64,000 bases of DNA from positions 155,473 to 219,472 of the forward strand of contig NZ_JAFBDY010000004.1 in the NCBI RefSeq assembly GCF_016908465.1. The letters run 5' to 3'. Under the pieces are notes generated by a model that saw only the letters and a list, made by a program, of their open reading frames with translations, was not told the DNA's origin and made no database searches. This DNA is from Lysinibacillus composti. Lineage in GTDB: Bacteria; Bacillota; Bacilli; Bacillales_A; Planococcaceae. The translations under genes and the position numbers were made by a program. Shown in pieces: positions 1-8,725 of this stretch (its first letter is position 1; each line of letters starts with the position of its first letter).

Positions 1-111
1 CTAGGGATCTTTTGGAGTATGGAAAAATGATGAAGCAATTTTATACTTTTATTGTTGGGATTCGTATTTGTTTTGGGTTGTATAAAATTTCTAGAAGGGA
101 AGTTGATTATT

Positions 112-831
112 TTGAAAGTACAAAAGTTTAATCGAATAGTTCAATTAACGCTATGGCCAAAATTATTTCCAATAAATTGTTACCTATATGAGGAACAAAA
201 TGAATTGACATTAATTGATACAGGTATGCAGGCAAGTTTTAAGGGAATTGTTGAAGAGATTCAAAGTTTAGGTAAACCTCTTACGAATATCATTTTGACA
301 CACGCCCATGGTGATCATCTTGGTGCACTAGATTTTTTAAAACAAGAATTCCCAGAAGTATGTGTATCTATCTCAGTCCGTGACAGTCGTTTAATGAAGG
401 GCGATAAATCATTAGATCAAGATGAGCCACAAACCCCGATAAAAGGTGATATCCCTAAAAACCTAAAAACAGTGCCTGATCGATTATTAAAGGAAAATGA
501 TCTAATTGGCTCTTTAGTAGTGATTGAAACACCGGGCCATACACCAGGATCTATTTCTCTTTTTGATAAAACGAACGGAATATTGATGGCTGGAGATGCT
601 TTACAGACGCAAGGGAAGATTGCGATTTGTGGTCAATTTGTTCCTCTTTTTCCGTTTCCGGCTTTTGGTACCTGGAACAAAGACTTATCCCTTGAAAGCG
701 CCAAAAAGATTCTAAAGTTAAATCCTTCATTACTTGCAGTAGGTCATGGGCAAGTAATTGAGAATCCAGTACAAAATATTCAACAAGCTATTTTTGAAGC
801 TGAGAAGAAATTGAAGAAGGTTGGAGCATAG
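112..831 (+). CDS. MBL-fold metallo-hydrolase
   Basis: Metallo-beta-lactamase fold hydrolase of 239 residues. The zinc-binding signature THAHGDH lies near residues 63-69, followed by downstream ligands in TPGHTPGS, AGDA and VGHG, so both metal sites look intact. I chose the TTG at 112, preceded by an AGAAGGGA ribosome site, over an upstream TTG at 52 that has none. The substrate cannot be told: the family includes glyoxalase II-like, lactonase-like and other hydrolases. It abuts the following TetR regulator without a gap, so the regulator probably controls this gene in response to the hydrolase's substrate; this is inference. Confidence 0.85.
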   Translation: MKVQKFNRIVQLTLWPKLFPINCYLYEEQNELTLIDTGMQASFKGIVEEIQSLGKPLTNIILTHAHGDHLGALDFLKQEFPEVCVSISVRDSRLMKGDKSLDQDEPQTPIKGDIPKNLKTVPDRLLKENDLIGSLVVIETPGHTPGSISLFDKTNGILMAGDALQTQGKIAICGQFVPLFPFPAFGTWNKDLSLESAKKILKLNPSLLAVGHGQVIENPVQNIQQAIFEAEKKLKKVGA

Positions 832-1401
832 ATGTCACCAAGAGTTGGATTAGATCTATTGACTATTATCAATACAGCAGCGGAAATTGCAGATACAGAT
901 GGCGTAGACAATGTAACCCTTGCGGCTATTGCGAGGAAGTTAAATGTTCGTTCACCCTCACTTTTTAATCATATTCAAGGGTTACCAGAACTTAAAAGGC
1001 ATCTTTCCCTTCGCGGATTAACATTACTAAATGAAAAATTAACCGAGGCAGCAAAGGGGAAAATGAAAGATGAGGCACTAATTTCAATGGCATATGGGTA
1101 TCTAGAGTTTTCAAGGGAACATAACGGATTATATGATCTTACACTAAGTGCTCCTGAGCCAAATGACGAAGAAATGCAGACAGCAAGTAGAAAAATCATT
1201 CAACTACTATCAAACATTTTAAGTGACTATCATTTAACAAATGAAAATACAATCCATGCTATTAGAGCACTAAGAAGTATCCTTCATGGGTTCTCATCCT
1301 TAGAGCAAAAACAGGCTTTTAATTTAGCAGTTGAGCCTGAAGAAAGCTTTCAAGTGTTAATAGCTGGATTTATTTCTTATTTAAATCAATTAGGAAGCTA
1401 A
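832..1401 (+). CDS. TetR/AcrR family transcriptional regulator
   Basis: DNA-binding regulator of 189 residues. An N-terminal helix-turn-helix spans roughly residues 8-55 (TLAAIARKLNVRSPSLFNHI). The C-terminal half has the RSILHGFSSLE stretch typical of the TetR C-terminal WHG type. The ATG follows the stop codon of the metallo-hydrolase directly, so the two are co-transcribed. A strong hairpin terminator closes the unit. The ligand is unknown. Confidence 0.85.
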   Translation: MSPRVGLDLLTIINTAAEIADTDGVDNVTLAAIARKLNVRSPSLFNHIQGLPELKRHLSLRGLTLLNEKLTEAAKGKMKDEALISMAYGYLEFSREHNGLYDLTLSAPEPNDEEMQTASRKIIQLLSNILSDYHLTNENTIHAIRALRSILHGFSSLEQKQAFNLAVEPEESFQVLIAGFISYLNQLGS

Positions 1402-1415
1402 ACAGCACAATTTGT

Positions 1416-1463
1416 AAAGACAATTCCTTTTGAAAATTGAAGGGGGATTGTCTTTTTGTTTTT
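1416..1463 (+). terminator. intrinsic terminator of the hydrolase/TetR unit
   Basis: AAAGACAAT pairs with ATTGTCTTT (1416-1424 with 1446-1454), followed by a T-rich tract. The remaining AT-rich stretch to 1720 holds no gene that I can see and probably carries the promoter of the next gene. Confidence 0.8.
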
Positions 1464-1720
1464 TAACATTAAAAAGAAAATAGGTGAAAAAAGACGCGTA
1501 CTAATAGAATTTTTCTATCTACTATAAAATTTTTTCTATCAGTAAAAGTATTCAAATTTTAAAATTTACATGGTAGGATAAACGAAATTAAAAAGTTTAC
1601 AATACCTATTTGTTTAATGCGGATAAAAAGGGGATAGGTCAATTTTTTAGCCACAAAACTAAGTATTCTTGTTGGTATTGTAATGATTAAAACTAAAGGA
1701 ATAGAAAAGGGGTATTATCA

Positions 1721-2545
1721 ATGAAGAAAACATGGTTATGGTCAATAAGTTCTGCGATTTTATTACTATCAGCTTGCTCATCAAATACTGCGACAGAAGA
1801 AAAAAAGGAAAAAGTTGCAACTAACGCTAATACAGAAGAAGTACAAAAAATTGTAGTAGGAACAGGTACGCAATTCCCAAATATTTGTTTTCTTGATGAA
1901 GATGGAAATTTAACTGGTTACGATATTGAGATGGTTAAAGCAATAGATGAAAAATTACCAGAGTATGAATTTGAGTTTCAAACAATGGATTTTCCTAATT
2001 TATTAGTAAGTTTAGAAACAGATAAAATTGATTTTGTTGCACATCAAATGGAAGTTACTGAAGAGAGAGAAGAGAAATATTTGTTTAACAAAGAGCCTTA
2101 TAATGTATTTCCATTGAAAGTAACTGTTCATCAAGACAATGATGAAATTCAATCAATTGACGACTTGAAAGGGAAAAAAGTTGGAGCAACACCTACAAGT
2201 AGTTCTGCTGTACTTCTGGAAAAATATAATAGTGAACATGATTTGGGGGCAGAAATTGTATATTCGCAAAGCTCTGTTGACTCGAACCAACAATTAAAGA
2301 CTGGTCGTATTGATGCTATTGTATCAACTCCATTTGCTGTAGATTTTGTCAACGAACAATCTGATGCCCAACAAAAGGTTGTGGGAGAAGCTTTATCAAG
2401 TTCAAAGGTATTCTTCTTATTCAATAAAGATGAAACAGCACTTGCTGATCGAATCGATGAGGCACTTGTTGAATTGAAAGAAGAAGGAGTCGTTAGTGAA
2501 CTAAGCTTGAAATGGCTGGGAGCAGATTATAGCGTTGATTTTTAA
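1721..2545 (+). CDS. amino-acid ABC transporter substrate-binding lipoprotein (orphan)
   Basis: Family 3 extracellular solute-binding protein of 274 residues. It has a lipoprotein signal peptide with lipobox LLSAC near residues 15-19, then an acidic/lysine-rich linker, and the core TGYDIEMVKAI / DFVAHQMEVTEERE / VDAIVSTPFA pattern of polar amino-acid binders such as cystine or glutamine receptors. It would be tethered to the outer face of the membrane and deliver an amino acid to a permease/ATPase pair. No permease or ATPase gene adjoins it, so it must work with a transporter encoded elsewhere. The ligand is not determinable from sequence. Confidence 0.85.
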   Translation: MKKTWLWSISSAILLLSACSSNTATEEKKEKVATNANTEEVQKIVVGTGTQFPNICFLDEDGNLTGYDIEMVKAIDEKLPEYEFEFQTMDFPNLLVSLETDKIDFVAHQMEVTEEREEKYLFNKEPYNVFPLKVTVHQDNDEIQSIDDLKGKKVGATPTSSSAVLLEKYNSEHDLGAEIVYSQSSVDSNQQLKTGRIDAIVSTPFAVDFVNEQSDAQQKVVGEALSSSKVFFLFNKDETALADRIDEALVELKEEGVVSELSLKWLGADYSVDF

Positions 2546-2589
2546 TACTAGATGTATAATTAGGTAAATACGTTTGAGAAGGGGATTGA

Positions 2590-3105
2590 ATGGGAAATTT
2601 AATTTTCATCAGTACTTTATCAGAAGAAGATAAAGAGGCTGCTCGTGATGTGTTAATTACTAGCTATGAACAATATCGAGATAGCTTTAAAAGTCAAGAA
2701 GCGTTTAATAATTATCTATTAGATATTAAAAAATCATTAGATAACCCAAAGATTGAAAAAGTCTTAGTTGCAAAAGATGATACTCAGGCAGTGTTGGGAA
2801 CTCTACAAATATACGCAAATAGTGAAGAAGCTTATGGGAGACCTGAATTAAATATTCATACCCCAATCGTTCGGTTATTAGGTGTACACCCTTCAGCTAG
2901 AGGTAAAGGGATTGCAAGAAAATTACTTCAAGAGAGTATTGAGTATGCAAAACAGAAAGGTGCAAAGAGTTTGTATCTACACACGGGTGATATCATGAAA
3001 GATGCAATCCGCTTGTATGAACGATTCGGATTCCAAAGAGATTTTGAAAAGGAATTTGGTAATCGAGGTAATTTAGTAATGTGCTATCGGTTTGATATTG
3101 TCTAG
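2590..3105 (+). CDS. GNAT family N-acetyltransferase
   Basis: GCN5-related acetyltransferase of 171 residues. The acetyl-CoA-binding motif A reads LLGVHPSARGKGIARKLL near residues 95-112. The C-terminal part carries LHTGDIMKDAIRLYERFGF, also seen in almost the same form in the GNAT at 9751-10254, so the two are paralogues. The substrate is unknown. It stands alone behind its own GAGAAGGGG ribosome site and ends in a strong shared terminator. Confidence 0.85.
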   Translation: MGNLIFISTLSEEDKEAARDVLITSYEQYRDSFKSQEAFNNYLLDIKKSLDNPKIEKVLVAKDDTQAVLGTLQIYANSEEAYGRPELNIHTPIVRLLGVHPSARGKGIARKLLQESIEYAKQKGAKSLYLHTGDIMKDAIRLYERFGFQRDFEKEFGNRGNLVMCYRFDIV

Positions 3106-3129
3106 AATAACAAGTTTAAAACATATCTA

Positions 3130-3166
3130 AAAGACCCTCCCATATTATTGTGGGAGGGTCTTTAGT
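3130..3166. terminator. bidirectional terminator between convergent genes
   Basis: Perfect 13-bp stem AAAGACCCTCCCA / TGGGAGGGTCTTT (3130-3142 with 3151-3163) between the GNAT gene and the convergent diguanylate cyclase. Confidence 0.85.
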
Positions 3167-3167
3167 G

Positions 3168-4229
3168 TTATCGACATATAAGACAATCTCTACCTTTCCT
3201 TTTTGCCATATATAAGTTTTGGTCTGCCTGATTTACATTACTTAGTAAAGATAGATGATCATTCATTTCGGTTAGTCCAATGGAAACAGTAATTTGGATT
3301 GTTTTTGAATTGCCAATTGGAAAAGAGGCGGAGCGAATTTCTTGAATAATTTCTTCTATCATTTCTTTTGCTTCGTCATTAGTGGAATTACCAATGTAAA
3401 TGATAAATTCTTCTCCTCCATATCGCCCTATTGTTACTCTCTCATTTCTATACTTAATTAAAATATTACTTAATAATACTAAAATTTTATCTCCAACTAG
3501 ATGTCCATGTGTATCGTTAATTTGTTTGAAGTGATCAATGTCTAACATTGCTAAAAAGTGTTTAGGTTGGAGAGTGGTTATTTTTCTATGAACAACCTCA
3601 TAAAACTTTCGTTTATTAAAGAGGTTTGTAAGCGGATCTTCTGTTGCTAATTTTTCAAGTTCTTCATTTAACGTGCGGCGTTGACGATCTTGTGTAATAA
3701 ACATGTAAAGAATAGTTGCAGTAATAACAAAAGATGACCCTCGAATAAATGCAGTGCTTTTAAAAATCTCCCATCCATTTGGAATGATATAGATAATTGG
3801 AAAGTCGGAAAAGAGCCAACATGCAATAATAATTACAATGCCCTCTATATAATTTTTATTAAATTTAGAACGGTGGTGGAATGCCAGGGCGATGAGTGTT
3901 GGTCCAATCATCCCAAATAGTATACCAGGAACCATTCCTGCTCCTCCCATAAAGAACCGCCATACAGATGCAATAAGTAAAGTAGGGAGTGCTTTTTTCC
4001 AACCATGTATATAAGCAATAAATATTAATGGGATCATTCTCATATCCACCCAATAATGGTTGAAACGGATTGGTAAATAAAACATCGAAATAACAGCTAC
4101 AGACCCTACAATAATCATTGTTATTTGAAACAATGAAGTAGGAATTTTCTTTTTATGATTCATTACCATAGACATGGATAAATGGAATAGTAAAATAATC
4201 GCTAAATTAGACAGGATGGACTGTAGCAT
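3168..4229 (-). CDS. membrane-bound diguanylate cyclase (5TM-LYT sensor + GGDEF)
   Basis: Predicted c-di-GMP synthase of 353 residues. The N-terminal 180-190 residues hold about five to six membrane helices of the 5TMR-LYT sensor type. The GGDEF domain follows, with DPLTNLFNKRKF at its start, LDIDHFKQINDTHGH and an intact RYGGEEF catalytic loop. The usual RxxD inhibitory site five residues upstream of GGEEF reads RNER, so product inhibition is probably absent. I took the ATG at 4229, preceded by GAAAGG at good spacing, rather than an upstream start that would add 27 residues. There is no EAL partner in the window. Confidence 0.85.
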   Translation of the reverse strand: MLQSILSNLAIILLFHLSMSMVMNHKKKIPTSLFQITMIIVGSVAVISMFYLPIRFNHYWVDMRMIPLIFIAYIHGWKKALPTLLIASVWRFFMGGAGMVPGILFGMIGPTLIALAFHHRSKFNKNYIEGIVIIIACWLFSDFPIIYIIPNGWEIFKSTAFIRGSSFVITATILYMFITQDRQRRTLNEELEKLATEDPLTNLFNKRKFYEVVHRKITTLQPKHFLAMLDIDHFKQINDTHGHLVGDKILVLLSNILIKYRNERVTIGRYGGEEFIIYIGNSTNDEAKEMIEEIIQEIRSASFPIGNSKTIQITVSIGLTEMNDHLSLLSNVNQADQNLYMAKRKGRDCLICR

Positions 4230-4461
4230 CTTATTCAACCTTTCGGGAATATAAAAATAGATAAATGTTATTATAGATTGTTTAAATAGATAGTAATTAA
4301 ATATTACCATAAATTTCTATTTATATAATGATTTTCACATATTATTCAATATTATTTTAAATTTAGTAGAGATGAAAAATTGGAATATTCAATAACAATC
4401 TATTAGTTAAAATAAATGATGTTATAATACTAGATGAAATAGAAAATTATGGAGGATGGGT

Positions 4462-5352
4462 ATGAGGAAATATATAGGTGAAATAATGCTGATCACGACA
4501 GCAATTATTTGGGGTAGTGGTTTTGTTATGTCCGCACTTTCCCTTGATTATCTGTCCCCTTACCAGCTTTTGGCGGCAAGATTTTTAATTGGTGTCATTA
4601 TTCTTAGTATTGTTTTTCATAAAAGACTTAGAAAAATAAAAAAGTCGACAATATTAAAGGGCACTGTATTAGGACTTTTTTTATATTTAGCGTTTGCTCT
4701 ACAAACAGTTGGCCTACAATACACTACTGCGTCTAAGAATGCATTTATCACTGCAGTAAACGTAGTCATTGTCCCATTTATTGCATTTTTTATGTATAAA
4801 AGAAGGATTGATATATATGAACTAACTGGCGCATTTTTAGCGATTATTGGGATTGCCTGTTTATCACTTCAGTTTTCATCAGGAGTAAACATAGGGGATT
4901 TATTAACTTTAGCGTGTGCCTTCGGGTTTGCATATCAAATTTTTTATACTGCAAAATATGTAAAAGATGAAGATCCTATTTTGCTTACTGTTGTTCAAAT
5001 GGCTGTTGCAGCAATTTTAGGTTGGGCAGTTGTCGTATTAAAAGGAGATACAAATTTTTCTTTTGAAATGGAAGGTGTATTGTCTACTTTATACTTAGGG
5101 GTCTTCTCAACAACTTTGGCTTATTGTTTACAAACCATCGCTCAAAAGTTTACGAATGAAACAAAAACAGCTATTATTTTATCGACTGAGGCCTTCTGGG
5201 GTATGGTTTTCTCTGTACTCTTCTTAGGTGAACTTTTAACACCAAGAATGGCAATCGGAGCAATAGTTATTTTAGGCGCCATTATCATATCAGAAACAAA
5301 GCTTTCCTTTATTAGAAAGAAGGAAACGAAAGAAGAACACAATGTATTATAA
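4462..5352 (+). CDS. EamA/DMT family transporter
   Basis: Drug/metabolite transporter of 296 residues with ten predicted membrane helices in two EamA repeats (each about 135 residues). The motif WGSGFV in helix 1 and STTLAYCLQTIAQKF in the second repeat are typical. The start is the ATG at 4462, six bases after GGAGG; the ATG at 4456 touches the ribosome site. The substrate is unknown; members export amino acids, nucleobases or other metabolites. Confidence 0.85.
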   Translation: MRKYIGEIMLITTAIIWGSGFVMSALSLDYLSPYQLLAARFLIGVIILSIVFHKRLRKIKKSTILKGTVLGLFLYLAFALQTVGLQYTTASKNAFITAVNVVIVPFIAFFMYKRRIDIYELTGAFLAIIGIACLSLQFSSGVNIGDLLTLACAFGFAYQIFYTAKYVKDEDPILLTVVQMAVAAILGWAVVVLKGDTNFSFEMEGVLSTLYLGVFSTTLAYCLQTIAQKFTNETKTAIILSTEAFWGMVFSVLFLGELLTPRMAIGAIVILGAIIISETKLSFIRKKETKEEHNVL

Positions 5353-5395
5353 GAACCTGTCACTCCTACTTGTTGGGAGTACAGGTTCTTTTTAT
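5351..5395. terminator. bidirectional terminator
   Basis: AAGAACCTGT pairs with ACAGGTTCTT (5351-5360 with 5381-5390), extended by ACTCC/GGAGT, then a T tract. It overlaps the stop codons of the convergent transporter and YitT genes. Confidence 0.8.
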
Positions 5396-5979
5396 TATGT
5401 AATTCCCTTCTTAATGGTGACAACACTCGTCGTAAAACCAACTACCAATATAGTAATAATTGACAGTAATAATGTGCTAGTTGAAAGGAAAATTCCCCCT
5501 AAAAGGACTACAGCAGAATCGATGAAAAAAATGATGATCCCAACATTTACTTTCGTTTTATCAGAAATAAATTGGGCTAACAAATCGGTCCCACCGGTAC
5601 TTGTATCGTGTCGAAGCATTATTCCAATCCCTAAACCAACAAAAAAGCCACCTAATATCGCACTTACCACACCATCTATTTGAAACATTCGAAGTGAAGT
5701 CTCAAGTGGCTTCAGTAAATCGATAATAAAAGATGAAATGAGTAATCCGTGTAAACTGTTAAAGAAGTAACTCCTATATTTATACCAAGCAATCATAAAA
5801 ATAGGGATACTAAGCAGAATAAGCATGAGTCCAATTTGCCAGTGATAAATGTAATGTAAGATTAATGCTAGTCCAATTACACCACCATCAAGAATTTGAT
5901 AAGGTGTTATAAATACATTTACACCAATAGCGACAAAGAAACTGCCAAGGATAATTGATAAGCCTTTCTTTATGATATA
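5395..5979 (-). CDS. short YitT family membrane protein
   Basis: YitT/DUF161-type integral membrane protein of 194 residues with five to six predicted helices and the family features GVNVFITPYQILDGGVIGLALIL and MLRHDTSTGGTDLLAQ. Full-length YitT proteins of about 280 residues add a cytoplasmic DUF2179 domain; this one stops right after the last membrane helix, so it is a membrane-only version. The start ATG at 5979 follows GGAGGGAA; eleven extra upstream residues are possible but lack a ribosome site. Function unknown. Confidence 0.8.
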   Translation of the reverse strand, partial: YIIKKGLSIILGSFFVAIGVNVFITPYQILDGGVIGLALILHYIYHWQIGLMLILLSIPIFMIAWYKYRSYFFNSLHGLLISSFIIDLLKPLETSLRMFQIDGVVSAILGGFFVGLGIGIMLRHDTSTGGTDLLAQFISDKTKVNVGIIIFFIDSAVVLLGGIFLSTSTLLLSIITILVVGFTTSVVTIKKGIT

Positions 5980-6247
5980 CATGCATTCCCTCCAACAATT
6001 GGACATGCACATATTTTATGATTGAAGAAGTACGAAAATGTGTAACCGCAATTTCGTGAAAAATATAGTATGGATTTTCAACTTATCTTTTGAGCTTGTT
6101 TTGTTTCGAGTATTTTCCTGAAGTTTATTGTGTGATTTTTTTGGAAGTTAACAATAATAGTGAGTTTGCAACTTCTTTATCATCGACTTTTTATTTTGAT
6201 AATTTGAACGTTCTTATATTCACACTAAAAAGGATGGAGGGAAAGGA

Positions 6248-6481
6248 ATGAAGGAATTCAAAGTCACATACTTCTTTGATGAAAATCATTATGTAAGAAG
6301 ATTTATTCATCTTGATTCACAACAGCAAGCAGAAGCACTTATTCAAAGTGAACGTGATCAATACATTTCCTTTACGGATAGTAGAGGAATATATCATGAA
6401 TTGAATACTCGCAACGCACGGGTAATTCAAATTTCAGAATATCACCGAGTTGAAAAAATAAAAAATAATAATCGCACATAA
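6248..6481 (+). CDS. small conserved-looking hypothetical protein
   Basis: 77 residues, soluble, no membrane segment. Strong ribosome site GGATGGAGGGAAAGG precedes the ATG. I do not recognise the family. The N-terminal KVTYFFDENHYVRRF and the middle ARVIQISEY suggest a small beta-rich domain. It lies 53 bases upstream of the gamma-type SASP gene with no terminator between, so read-through into that gene is possible. Confidence 0.6.
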   Translation: MKEFKVTYFFDENHYVRRFIHLDSQQQAEALIQSERDQYISFTDSRGIYHELNTRNARVIQISEYHRVEKIKNNNRT

Positions 6482-6534
6482 TTTTCGAGTTAAAAGGCAT
6501 TATAAACTCATAACAATTTGGAGGTGTTTTTGAT

Positions 6535-7194
6535 ATGCAAAATAATAATGGTAAACGTTTCACAGAAGCAGGAACTGATATTGAGGAAGTAAAACGTCGT
6601 AATGCACAAGCAGGTAATGGTCAAGGATTAGGAAGCCAATCATTTGGTGGAACTACAGCATCTGGAACTAATATCCAGAAAGTAAGAGAAGAAATTGCGC
6701 AAGAAAGTGCACCATTTGGACAAGGGCAGTCATTCTCAAACCAAAGTCCATTAAGTCAACCATCAGCAGGTAAAACGATGGCTGGAACAAATATCCAACA
6801 AGTGAGAGAAGAAATTGCCCAAGAGAGTGCACCATTTGCTCAAGGACAATCATTCTCAAACCAAAGTCCATTAAGCCAACCATCAGCAGGTAAAACGATG
6901 GCTGGAACTAACATCCAACAAGTGCGAGAAGAAATCGCGCAAGAAAGTGCACCATTTGGACAAGGGCAATCATTCTCAAACCAAAGTCCATTAAGTCAAC
7001 CATCAGCAGGTAAAACAATGGCAGGAACTGATATCCAAAAAGTAAGAGAAGAAATCGCGCAAGAAAGTGCACCATTTAGCCAAGGGCAATCGTTCTCAAG
7101 CCAACCATCAGCAGGTAAAACAATGGCAGGAACAGATATTCAAGAAGTAAGACAACAAAATGCTCAAGCTGAACGTGGTAAATTTAATAAATAA
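6535..7194 (+). CDS. sspE: gamma-type small acid-soluble spore protein, repeat-expanded
   Basis: Spore-core storage protein of 219 residues, far longer than the roughly 80-100 residues usual for gamma-type SASP (SspE). The N-terminal FTEAGTDIEEVKRRNAQAG and C-terminal GTDIQEVRQQNAQAE are typical gamma-SASP segments. Between them lie three 40-residue repeats (residues 44-83, 84-123, 124-163) and one 35-residue repeat (164-198), each built as GT(N/D)IQ(Q/K)VREEIAQESAPF, then GQGQSFS, then SAGKTMA. Composition is rich in Q, S, G and A with no Cys or Trp, as in the family. Gamma SASP are degraded at germination to supply amino acids. The symbol marks family, not proven orthology. Confidence 0.85.
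   Translation: MQNNNGKRFTEAGTDIEEVKRRNAQAGNGQGLGSQSFGGTTASGTNIQKVREEIAQESAPFGQGQSFSNQSPLSQPSAGKTMAGTNIQQVREEIAQESAPFAQGQSFSNQSPLSQPSAGKTMAGTNIQQVREEIAQESAPFGQGQSFSNQSPLSQPSAGKTMAGTDIQKVREEIAQESAPFSQGQSFSSQPSAGKTMAGTDIQEVRQQNAQAERGKFNK
6664..7128 (+). repeat. in-frame tandem repeat array inside the SASP gene
   Basis: Three direct repeats of 120 bp (6664-6783, 6784-6903, 6904-7023) and a 105-bp copy (7024-7128) lacking five codons. They are nearly identical at DNA level, suggesting recent unequal recombination or slippage. Copy number is likely to vary between strains. Confidence 0.9.
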
Positions 7195-7200
7195 TTTAAA

Positions 7201-7233
7201 TAAACGCCTCTTATAAGGGGCGTTTATTTAATT
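7201..7233 (+). terminator. terminator after the SASP gene
   Basis: TAAACGCC pairs with GGCGTTTA (7201-7208 with 7219-7226), then a T/A-rich tail. Confidence 0.7.
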
Positions 7234-7335
7234 ATAAATTAAATTTGGAAATAATGGTTATATATAAAATGTACCGTTAGTTCTGATTTATACATTAAAT
7301 AAAAAAATTCAATTCATAAAAATGGAGGATTATAA

Positions 7336-7512
7336 ATGAATCAGCATCGCCTTACAGAAGCGGGAACAGATATTGAAGAAGTAAAAAGAAAAAATGCAGA
7401 GTCTGGTTTATCTTATAAAGAAGTATATGAATTACTAGCTAAAACTGGTGGACATAATACAAAGATTTACAGTGATACAGATACGGAAGAAGTAAAGCAA
7501 AAACTCCAATAA
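7336..7512 (+). CDS. 58-residue gamma-SASP-related protein
   Basis: Short gene with a strong ribosome site (AATGGAGGATTATAA) ahead of ATG 7336. The first 22 residues (LTEAGTDIEEVKRKNAES) match the N-terminus of the large SASP upstream almost residue for residue. The second half (SYKEVYELLAKTGG, then DTDTEEVKQKL) is different and ends with a second EEVK-type motif. It has its own terminator. It is probably a divergent, non-repetitive gamma-SASP paralogue made in the forespore. The function of the distinct C-terminal half is unknown. Confidence 0.75.
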   Translation: MNQHRLTEAGTDIEEVKRKNAESGLSYKEVYELLAKTGGHNTKIYSDTDTEEVKQKLQ

Positions 7513-7517
7513 TTATG

Positions 7518-7552
7518 AGGCATTCCAAACTTGGAATGTCCTTTCTTTTTTG
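7518..7552 (+). terminator. terminator after the 58-residue gene
   Basis: GGCATTCCAA pairs with TTGGAATGTCC around a three-base loop, followed by TTTCTTTTTT. Confidence 0.75.
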
Positions 7553-7749
7553 CTTAGATAATATATTTTGGCGATTCATGAGAAGAATTGTTCAAATTTT
7601 TCTTAAACTAATATCTTGAGTTCGAGGGGATTTCGTATTAAAATTTATTAAACCCATAAATTAACTATGTTTTTATTTTTTAATAGTTAACTAGTTAACT
7701 TATATTTTAAGCATATCGTTAAATTAATTATAAAAAAGAGGTGTATGGG

Positions 7750-8709
7750 ATGGCAAAGGTAAGCAATGAGGTAGCAAGAAAAAATACTAGTAATGACTTT
7801 TTTACTTCTTCTATCGGAAACAAAGAAGAACTACCAGTAGAAGCTGGGAGATATCGTCTTATATGGGCAGCAATTTGCCCGTGGGCACATCGTTCGGTTA
7901 TCGTACGAAACCTTCTGGGTTTAGAGAATGTCATAAGTCTAGGTACAGTTAATTCGGTTCGTACAGAAAATGGATGGGAATTTTCGTTAGATGATGGTGG
8001 AATTGATCCTATTCTTGGAATCCGTTTCTTAAGCGAAGTATACGTGAATGCAGATCCTGAGTTTAATGGAAGATCAACAGTCCCAGCGGTTGTGGATGTT
8101 ACTACGAAAAAGGTTGTACACAATGACTATTTGAACTTAACAAATGATCTTGAAACAGTTTGGAAACCATTCCACAAAGAAAATGCACCAGATATATATC
8201 CTGAACATTTAAGAAAAGAGATAGATGAATTAAATAAAATTTTTCACAACGATATTAATAATGGTGTTTATAAATGTCGATCTGCTCATTCACAAGAAGA
8301 GTATGAATTAGCTTATGAAACTTTATTTAATAGATTAGATGAACTAGAAAGTCGGTTATCCACTCAACGATATTTATTCGGTGACTTTATTACAGATTCG
8401 GATATACGCCTTTTTGTAACGCTTGTTCGCTTTGATGTAGTTTACCATTCATTGTTTAAAGCAAACCGTAATCGCTTAATTGATTTTCCAAATCTATGGG
8501 CTTATGCAAGAGATTTATATCAAACTCCTGGTTTTGGCGATACAACTGATTTTGAAGCAATTAAAAAAGGATATTATGCCTCTTCAAACGGAGAAGATAA
8601 TCCATTAAAAATAGTTCCTAAAGGCCCTGATGTTTCTGGATGGAATACACCACATGGCCGTGAAAACTTAACAATAAATAATACTATTTTAGTAAGTAAG
8701 AAGAATTAG
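7750..8709 (+). CDS. glutathionyl-hydroquinone reductase-like protein (Xi-type GST), copy 1
   Basis: Protein of 319 residues in the Xi-class glutathione transferase family. The thioredoxin-like N-terminal domain carries the redox motif CPWAHR near residues 45-50, and the all-helical C-terminal domain carries FGDFITDSDIRLF and RDLYQTPGFGDTTDF. Family members reduce glutathionyl-hydroquinones through the cysteine of CPWA. Bacilli generally lack glutathione and use bacillithiol, so the true thiol is uncertain. The start is the ATG at 7750 after AAGAGGTG. It is followed after 16 bases by a clear paralogue. Confidence 0.8.
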   Translation: MAKVSNEVARKNTSNDFFTSSIGNKEELPVEAGRYRLIWAAICPWAHRSVIVRNLLGLENVISLGTVNSVRTENGWEFSLDDGGIDPILGIRFLSEVYVNADPEFNGRSTVPAVVDVTTKKVVHNDYLNLTNDLETVWKPFHKENAPDIYPEHLRKEIDELNKIFHNDINNGVYKCRSAHSQEEYELAYETLFNRLDELESRLSTQRYLFGDFITDSDIRLFVTLVRFDVVYHSLFKANRNRLIDFPNLWAYARDLYQTPGFGDTTDFEAIKKGYYASSNGEDNPLKIVPKGPDVSGWNTPHGRENLTINNTILVSKKN

Positions 8710-8725
8710 AAAGGGAGAATTGGCT

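Noticed and set aside
5342..5683. 113-codon plus-strand frame opposite the YitT gene
   Set aside because: Antisense shadow of a recognisable membrane protein and overlapping a terminator.
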